Shown here: positions 56,500 to 64,000 of the stretch, piece by piece
Layout: every line of letters starts with the position of its first letter
Position numbering within the stretch: position 1 is the first letter of the stretch
Origin: Otatea glauca
Taxonomy: Eukaryota > Streptophyta > Magnoliopsida > Poales > Poaceae
DNA length: 64,000 nt
Assembly (NCBI GenBank): GCA_036346275.1
Contig: CM070723.1
Coordinates: forward strand, 6,138,001 to 6,202,000
Direction: 5' to 3'
The notes under the pieces: generated by a model
Database searches by the model: none
What the model saw: only the letters and a program-made list of their open reading frames with translations
What the model was told of the DNA's origin: nothing
Position numbers and translations under genes: made by a program

Positions 56500-57078
56500 A
56501 ATTGTTTTTTTTACGTATTTAGCCTCGTATCCAACGGATTTGCGAAAATAGCCTCGGTACAGTTTATTCTCGCGGACCGGTTGCGCGGAAAAAAAAATTT
56601 TAATTTTTTTTTCAGTTTCAATGACTCGATCCGCGATTTTTATTATTTTTATTATTTTTTATTGTTTTTGGTGGGGCGGCGAGTTCAGTGGTTCCAAACC
56701 ATTGGAACTTCGCGATGGGCGCGGCGCGGCCTTGAAGGAAGTGCGCGCGCGTGCGGCGCGGCGCGGCGCGCCCGGGCGTGGGGCGGTGTGGCGCTTGGTG
56801 GGGCCAGCGGCGGAGTGCGGGCATGCGGCGCGGCGCGCGCGAGTGGGACTCTGTGTCTGTCAAATTTTTTTTCGTAAATACCTCTCGTCTCCAGAAATTG
56901 CAAATCTAGCTATAAACAGTTTTTTTAGCGGTTCCAATACGAGGAATTTTTTTTTCCTCATGCGATTGCGTCGTGAAATTATTTTTATTTTTTTCGCTAT
57001 GTCGATTGGAGTCAATCCGCTTAAAAATAATTTTTTCCACTCGTGGGAGCGTGAAAAATATTTATCGGATTGTAACTA
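56500..57078. other. GC-skewed repeat-derived DNA
   Basis: Runs of A/T (56580-56670) border a block extremely rich in gcgcg (56700-56860). Open frames here follow from the composition. It probably belongs to the terminal region of the transposon complex to its right; the word ggttccaa occurs at 56688 and 56931 around the block. No terminal repeat or target duplication was fixed. Confidence 0.4.
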
Positions 57079-57515
57079 CGTTGAAAAATTATGAAATTTC
57101 TTGTAGAGGTTTGTGACACATCAATAATATTTCTATAATTTTTTGAGACAATTATCACATATGAGGAATTTTTAAAAATTCCTAATATTACAACTGTCTT
57201 GATGAAACACTAACGAGTAAATTTGAAGCGAACGAAAAATGAAACGTACCATGTTGATGAAATCTCAAATTTTTTGTGCGAGTTTTTGAGACATCAATTA
57301 TATTTTCATAAAAATCTGAGAAGATTATCACCTACGTGGAATTTATAAAAATTCAAACATTACGACTGTCGTGATAAAACACCCACCAAGAAGTTTGAAG
57401 CGAACAAAAATGGAATTAACCACGTTGATACATTATGAAATTTCCTGTGGAGGTTTCTGAGACATCAACTATATTTTCATAAAAATTTGAGAAGATTATC
57501 ACATTTGACGATCAT
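57079..57515. repeat. About 172-bp tandem repeat, 2.5 units
   Basis: Units start at 57079, 57252 and 57423 (word (c/t)gttgatgaaat-like). Each carries gagacatcaa(t/c)tatattttcataa, gagaagattatcac and acgactgtc(g/t)tgat, then gaagcgaacaaaaatg. Identity between units is moderate. The third is cut after about 90 bp. Confidence 0.85.
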
Positions 57516-57599
57516 GTTGCAGTAAGTTACAAAAATTGTGACAGTTTATATTTCGTAGAGAATTCATAGAACTGGGATACAACATATTTCGTAGAAATA

Positions 57600-58800
57600 T
57601 GCCTGCAGTGAAAGGCTAGGTCACAAAACCACACACTCTATGGCCATGGTTGCGGAATAGACGGTCAAAAGCAGGATAATCGTATATTGGTGGTGACGGG
57701 GTTACGGGTATGGATACCTTAGAGGCTTGATGGAATATCATCGTCGAGGATTTGGAGGACTTCGTGGGCGCAAGGTTCGTGACTCGGTGGCATGAAATCG
57801 TCATCATCATCGTCATTTGCATGGTTGTGAGGTAGCCCTCTGTAGTGTTGGTGGAATGTCCTCTTGCATTGGTTCTTAAATGACTGTTGTAGTAGTGCTT
57901 AAGCGGTGTTGTGATAGTGCTTGAGCGTCTAGGTCTAGGTGATCTGAAATCGTCGTCGTCATCGTTGTCGTCGTTTGCAAAGTTAGGAGGAAGCCCCCTC
58001 GGTGGTGGTTGAGCGTCCTCTTGAACTTGATGCGGTAGTAGTCTTGGGTCGACCTCTACCCCTTAAGTTAGACTCTCTTATCGTCTTCGTGGGAACCGGG
58101 CATCACACCCCTTCCGAAGAGCATTTGCATTGCAAAGAATTCTGGGATATCTTTGTTCAGCAACTCTGTATCCTCCGGGAATGACTAACACACAAGACGA
58201 GCACATACGAATTAGTGAACTTGTGGGTAATACTAAAAATATGAGTATGGTGAACAAATATAAATTGACTAACCTTAATATGCTCTGCGTACTGGTCGTC
58301 CAGCATCAGTACCCTGTAATGTCTTGTAGAGAAACCTAAAGAGCAAGTGTGGTCGGCTAGTTCGCATACCCTGAAATACCTCTGACGCCACCCTTGCAAG
58401 TGCGCCTTGAGGTCGTCGGTGGTCACGAGGTTCGAGGCGAGGTTGTCATGTCACGCCTCGATAATGTCGGACGCCACCCTTGCAATTTGGACACCACTAT
58501 ACTTAGGTTGTCCTCGTTGAGCGGATCATTTTCCCATTTCGTGTAACCTTCATCGTGTAATGAAGGGCTAAGTGCTCATATCGGTGTCCACGAGAATCTG
58601 TGTTGGAGGACCCGACCATGGCGAAGTTTTAGTGGGGCTGTGTATGTGTCCCTGCGGTTTGGCCTTTTGTAGACTCGAAGGAGTGGTGTATGGACTAAGT
58701 GTTGGAAGGTAAGATTGAAGCGTTGAGACGGACAAAAAACCACAGAGTGTGAAGTCACGTCGGTGAAAAGGCGACCATACATGCGGGTGTCGATAGTAAC
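57600..58800 (-). pseudogene. Transposon-associated open frames of unknown function
   Basis: Minus-strand frames 58782-58576 and 58426-58157 appear to be pieces of one gene with an intron starting at about 58275 (donor gttagt). Recognisable as a unit: the stretch LKAHLQGWRQRYFRVCELAD and RHYRVLMLDDQYAEHIK. Downstream, 58100-57600 is acidic and Ser/Thr-rich in one frame. I do not recognise the family. Position, strand and composition link it to the PMD + GRF module to its right. Confidence 0.4.
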
Positions 58801-59759
58801 AGCATCTTGCCTATGCCTAGTCTACTCGGCTGACAAAGTGGTACTTGTGAGTAGTCTACTCGGTCCAACAAAGCTACACGCCGTGAGTTGTCTAATCATT
58901 GGAAAAAGCGGTGCAGGAGTTGTCAATTCGGTATGCAAAAGCAACAAGCTCGCGCGTTCATGCATGGCACTAATTTGTACATGTTGGATCCAACATTTTG
59001 TACGACTATTGGTACATTACTACGGTTATGTGATGATTCTTGCATTTCCTAGTGTGAAATAACGTCGTTCATGCATGGCAATAATTTAACGGTTATTTGT
59101 TGTTACTACGTGGTTATGTGGCGATTCTTGCATTACGGATATTTTAGTTTAAGACTTGGAAAGTCGTTTTCATAAAATAGAGCCCCGGTAACATTATCAT
59201 ACATGGTGTTTGCGCTATCGGATTTTACATGGTAAATAAGTTGTAATTTTGATATTTTACTATAATTTAGTTGTCCATGTAGTGAAGTATCTTTCTGGAT
59301 CAATTCCCCAAAATTTGTGTTGAGCGAGTTGTTTCTGAGCAGCCAGGAAAGGCTTAAGTGTTATGAAATATGTCGGTTTGTGGTCATGTAGGGTATTTGT
59401 TTTACAAAATTTGTATGCAAAGCCGGTAAGAAATAAAATGATTTTGCGTTAGTATAGATATCGTGAATACTTGAGCTATTCTATGACTATTTCCCATTTG
59501 GACACGGTATTTCACGGGATGCCTGAAAGGCTTATATGACCATGAAAAAGATGCCACATGTATTGACATCTGGCTGAAAAAGCTGAAAGCGATGGTAGCT
59601 AATCGACTTACACATCGCTTAACAAAGCAAAAGATGATATTTGGAAACCTCTTGAAGACATCCATGACCAACTATGTCTCCTCTATAGGAAACAAACTAC
59701 TTAGCAAGAATAGCTACCATTACAACAAGGATAGCCGCACACACAATCTTCTCCAACCA

Positions 59760-60230
59760 TTTGACATTATCTAAAATACGGTCCATCTTGAACATCGGCA
59801 TGTTCACCTGCATTCAGTATAGGGTCCATCCTCTCCTCCATAGTAGGATGCATCCTCGATGGTCTTGTGGTGTCCATGGTGTCCGCCCATTGGAAATATT
59901 GGCATCCTCCGACCTACGTGATGAGGTAAACATACTTTACGCCGTGCAAAGAAATGAGATATCTCCAAAGAACTACACAAGTCCAACGAGAAAAGAAAGC
60001 AAATGAACTTTTCACTTACGGAGAAAAAGGGCACTTGTAGAAGACCGGTCGTTATTTGCCTCGGTGGTGGAGTAGAACACATTAGCTTTCACACGACAAT
60101 TAGGGCAATCAACACGCCTTGCGGTGGCAGCGCCACGGGCCCTCCGATTCCCGAGCTCATGATTGAGACATGGCCTTTGGAGGAAAGGAATGGGATGATG
60201 ATTAGGATATGTGCAAGCGAGCTTGTATGA
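59760..60230 (-). pseudogene. GRF-type zinc finger gene, two exons, frameshifted
   Basis: On the minus strand the exon near 60110-60020 reads VDCPNCRVKANVFYSTTEAN, then after a one-base shift VFYKCPF; a donor (gtaagt) follows at about 60019. After a short intron ending in …cacgtag (59926) the next exon reads GCQYFQWADTMD. Cys-x2-Cys, Asn/Arg, FYKCP, Cys-x-(Y/F)-F-x-W is the GRF zinc-finger pattern. In known proteins this domain binds single-stranded nucleic acid. The region 58800-59760 between this and the previous frame holds no clear gene. Confidence 0.6.
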
Positions 60231-60899
60231 AGGCCTACTTATAGAGGCGGTGCATACAATCGGATTATGTAATGTTCATATAATATCTTTCTTCGTGTTA
60301 GGTTCTTAGGGCCTCATATTGAAATGACAACTCGATCGACAAAGTGCTACCTATGACTTGTGTAATCTCTCGACAAAGCTACACACCCGTGAGTTATCTA
60401 ATCGTTACGAAAAAGCCGAGCACGGGAGCTAAAGGTCACCAAACTTGTTTTCATATAATACGGCCACGGTACAAGTAACACTTACGTGCTCGCTTTTACC
60501 GTGTGTACTAAATTTTGTACTAATAACGATGTTGTTATCATACTATTTCTCGGATCTTTGCACCATTATGCATTTAACATTGTTATTTGCACTTTGTTCT
60601 TGTCGAAAGTACAAAGAATAGGCGAAGGCATACATCAATTAGACATACACCTGCGATAAATCAATACAACCGGTCATTGCCTTGTAGCGTCAATTACGAT
60701 CCGTCGCCGCCTTTGCGGACGGCGGAGTTGGTCTTCGGGAGCGTGAACCGGTCGGGCTCGTGCGTCGTGCCGCAAGTCATAGTGTGCCTCTTACATCACG
60801 GGAGGGCATCGTCAAGCGGGGTGGTACGAATACACCCAACATGTCGGACACCCACGGGGATCTGCATAGAAATGCATTGTTAGTAAAAGTGCGTAAGCG

Positions 60900-63330
60900 A
60901 GTGCATTAAAATTACGTTAAACACTTACGATGATCCTGCGGGTAGATGGCTCGCCTTTGGGAGAACTCGTCCCGATAAACCTGCGCACGTATTATTCTGG
61001 CGTCGCGTGAGGAACGACTGAGTACGCGTACATACCGCCTGGAGCCAACCAAGTATGCGGAGGTGGGTCTTTGCGATAGCGTGCGGCGCAAATCCACCAC
61101 AATAAGTACTACCGGTGCTACGTCTTGATCGGGGTGTCCACGTCATCGGTGTATGCACCTCGGCCATGTCGGCGGCGCGCCAGTGTTTGATCCCTACGCG
61201 GATCTGCGAAAGGGCGTGGCACGAGCGAAATTATCGGTTACCTCGAGAAAGGTATGTTCACTAGCGATAATAACTCAATCAAAGTTCTTGTACCTCATGT
61301 GGCGCTGTGTATAGGATGTGCCTACACCGCCGTGGAAGGCGTGGGGTTGTAAGCTTTGCCGAATCCAAAATCTTGCGGAAAATGTCCTCGAGGACTCGAG
61401 CAAGTCTCTGTTAGGCCTAGATGGCGAAGGCATGAGGATTGATCTCTACGCTCGTCTTTGTAAAGGGTATTTCATTACCGAGCAGTTCATTTGGAGAGAG
61501 TACTTGAAGTATGACATCAAAATGTAAGTTTTGTACTGCGTATCTGAAGGCCATGCTTTGCGGAAGAAGAGCGTGCAGCGCTCGGCGTCTTCCGCCCATC
61601 TTCTTCGCGTGGCGGCACAGGAGATAAAGGTCGAGTGCCTCGCTCACCGCACCGCATGGCAGCGTCAACTGTGACGACCGCATGTCAATGCCCTCATGAT
61701 GCCCTTAGACTCGTCCATGATCGATCGTAGAACCCGACTAGACTAGACTTGACGGTGGGCCTCCTCCGTGTTGCTGGAACTTTCCTCAAAGATACGGCTC
61801 GCACGCGCTCATCTTGCGGAAATACATGATTAGTAATTGAAATGTGAATTGAGATGTAATGGATGGTCGTGCATCGCTTCATCTTGCCGTCTTTGCGCGG
61901 TGTGTAGGTGGCGAGGGCCAACCTATCGACGTCGGTAACCTCATCGGGCCTTTCAGGAGGTCTCGTAGTAAGTCGTGCTCTGGTACGAGGCACGTACCAC
62001 TCCAAGTAGGCGACGTAAGACTCGAGGTCGTATGGTCGACCCTCCTGAACTACCCGCTCCGTGGCGTACTGGTCCCATGCAGTCGTCCATTGTAACTGCG
62101 TGTCTCGCCACTCATCGCTCCTCTGGCCCCTCCGAGATTGCCTGCGGGAATGGTAGTCGTAAGTTACAAAACATAATTACATATTACAGTTAATAATTAC
62201 GAACGAAACTTACATATGCACTTTTCGTGTCAAAGGCAGACCAAGCGGGGAGGATTTGTTGGTACAGTCCAAACTGACGCATTACTCGAGCTGGGCAGTA
62301 CGCCTCCACCATATAGTAGAACACGAGGTGGCACGTCGTCAACCAGTAAGCGCCATCCTGCGTGCACTGAAGCGACAAACCATGTGGTGCCGTACTGGCC
62401 AACAATTCGTAAGTCCAGGGCTGCCATATTATTTCGTCTTCATGCAGAGTCTCGAAATGGTTATGAAACTCAGAGTAAACTCTGCGAGTCATCCCTTGCC
62501 CATCCCAAGTAGGCGGCCGTCCACGAAGCCCGTTGTGGGAGCATCGATGGGTGTCGGCGTGAAGACTACATCATTAGTATACGGGTGAATGGGCTCCGGA
62601 ATGCAGGCGCGCCGGAAAAATGCTCCCAAGACCATAAGCTGCGACAAGGTGTAGCATCTTGCCGTAGCGGGCTCCTCCCGTTGTCTTCACACGGCCGCGC
62701 GCACAATCCCAGTAGGTGGCGCAAAGCACACCGATCAAAAATCTGTCTTGAGGACCTGCGTCGGCGTGGCGTCGGCCAAAGCCTCCGCGATGTGGATGTA
62801 GGCGGGTGGGCGACATCTCCTGCGATGAAGGAAACAACACCCGACCAAGCGGGAAGCGGTGCGCAACAAGGTGACTCCTCACCACGTCTTTGAGGTGCGC
62901 CATTGGGGCATCGGATATAACGACGTAGCCATGACAAAGGAACCCACGAACTCGCTCGGGGACCGCGTGGCCAAACACATCTGTGTCGTACTTTCGGTCG
63001 ACCTCCTCGGTGGTGGAACTATCGGCCTACCCGATAGGCAATCCGGTAATGTAGCTAACGTCTGCGGGGTGACCGTCATCTCCCCGGCGGAAGTGGAAAG
63101 TGTGGGTCTCGGCCTCCAACGATCCACTAGCGCGGAGAAGAGAGCGCGTCGAAAGTGAAGGATTGCCCGATGTCCATCATCCGGGCTAGCGGCGATAGCC
63201 ACGACTCCGTAGGGTGGGCGCGTCTGCTCGTCCATAGGCGATGCTCGCCGGGGCCCTAAGCACGAAAGGCGGTGGTGGGCACTGTAAGCGGACCACGCTC
63301 GATGCTTGGCATCGTAGAATGGAATCAAGC
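60900..63330 (-). pseudogene. Plant mobile domain (PMD) gene, decayed
   Basis: Minus-strand order: 63330-62880 with WSAYSAHHRLSCLG and, in two frames, ALVDRWR then ETHTFHF and GEMTVTP, the PMD signature; 62980-62570 in shifted frames; 62492-62190 intact with FHNHFETLHEDEIIWQPWTY, APHGLSLQCTQDGAYWLTT and RVMRQFGLYQQILPAW; 62005-61860 with MEWYVPRTRARL; 61170-60920 with the C-terminal part. PMD is shared by plant MAIN-type proteins and many transposon-carried genes; its biochemical role is poorly known. Several frame changes could be introns but at least some are breaks. The 5' end may extend past 63330. Confidence 0.7.
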
Positions 63331-64000
63331 AAAATCTGCGGTGGCAGCCATGTCACGCAAGAAGAAATCAAAACCGAAAATGTCGTGTAACATAATATCA
63401 CGTGACATAATAACAAATATAATGTTATAACAAATATAATGTTATGACGAGGATAGCACATAACAAGACATAGATAGCACAAGATCGTCATATTGCATAG
63501 CAAAATAATGTAGACTACATGAAGGTACTAACCGCACACAAATAAGGAACACGGGGACATAAAAATAACATTACAAGATATAACAATGCGTAACATAACA
63601 TTAGGTAACATGACATACGTAACACGGTACTCACGAACTACGGATTAGTCGATGAGCCGGCCCGATTAGGCGATTCTTCATTGTATGCCCCATCGTCCGG
63701 CATATCGACACTTCCGTATGGCTCTTCCGTCTCCCGTGACTTGCGTCCATGTCATTACGGATTCGCCGTGGCGCCACGTCCACGGCCGCTCCGCTTCAAA
63801 GAATCATTCGACACCAAGTCACTTGCCCGAGCCATAGCTCCTGTAATGCATGTCCAAGCCGTGCGAGTTGAACTCCGAACTCCATGTCCCGAGCGGATGA
63901 TCGGCGAAGTACTCGAGAGATGTACGACCACGAAGATCGACGGAGAACCGTGCGCGCCGCATATACATGCGAGCATGGCTTGTCGCAAAGATTGTGGCTT
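63331..64000 (-). other. 5' side of the PMD module, runs off the window
   Basis: 63340-63640 is AT-rich with repeated words (aacataatatcac, acataacaa, aatgttat). 63640-64000 is GC-richer; the minus-strand frame 63988-63755 (76 codons) contains VSNDSLKRSGRGRG and may be a piece of the module's N-terminal exon. I recognise no family in it. The right end of the element lies outside the window. Confidence 0.35.

Noticed and set aside
60600..64000. Apparent shortage of CAG/CTG words with CG retained, as a methylation footprint
   Set aside because: Small hand counts showed only a weak deficit and I cannot count the whole region reliably, so no claim is made.

Overview
The window is nuclear DNA from a grass (Poaceae). 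Intron-split genes with GT-AG borders, their protein sequences and the dense nested transposons all fit. I cannot name the species. Three genes occur in the order DAHP synthase (+), ribosomal protein eS6 (-), SnRK2 kinase of the SAPK1 type (-). From memory this matches a block on rice chromosome 3, so the window looks like a conserved gene block inflated by transposons.

Layout. 0-2.6 kb: the last three exons of a class II DAHP synthase. 2.9-6.8 kb: a decayed Mutator-like (MULE) transposase on the minus strand. 8.0-10.4 kb: a Ty1/copia LTR and gag remnant. 10.9-18.6 kb: a large inverted duplication with arms of about 3.6 kb, each carrying the same nested hAT element and the same unrecognised coding remnant. 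19.2-21.8 kb: a complete six-exon eS6 gene with a 166-bp hAT MITE in intron 2. 22.16-28.47 kb: a complete 6.3-kb MULE with terminal inverted repeats and a perfect 9-bp target duplication; it encodes a MuDR DNA-binding part joined to a plant mobile domain (PMD), followed by a probable GRF zinc finger. 29.7-34.0 kb: a complete nine-exon SnRK2 gene. 36.8-39.1 kb: small MITEs and tandem repeats. 38.7-49.9 kb: nested LTR retrotransposons, namely a gypsy-type long LTR interrupted by a SIRE-type copia element with a 3.3-kb LTR, primer-binding site and broken gag. 50-53.9 kb: duplications and MITE-like DNA without a convincing gene. 54.0-54.8 kb: the first three exons of a zinc alcohol dehydrogenase-like gene whose remainder is not in the window. 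55.5-57.5 kb: MITEs and a ~172-bp tandem repeat. 57.6-64 kb: a second decayed PMD + GRF module on the minus strand, running off the end.

The three best-supported genes act separately: DAHP synthase commits carbon to the shikimate pathway in plastids, eS6 is a phosphorylated 40S ribosomal protein, and the SnRK2 kinase belongs to ABA/osmotic-stress signalling.

The most unusual signals are (1) about 18 small hairpins in the copia LTR (45.2-47.5 kb) whose arms differ but whose 7-nt loop is nearly constant; (2) the intact MULE inserted about 230 bp upstream of the eS6 TATA box, apparently with a PMD where the DDE transposase core should be; (3) the 3.6-kb inverted duplication; and (4) two PMD + GRF modules in one window.
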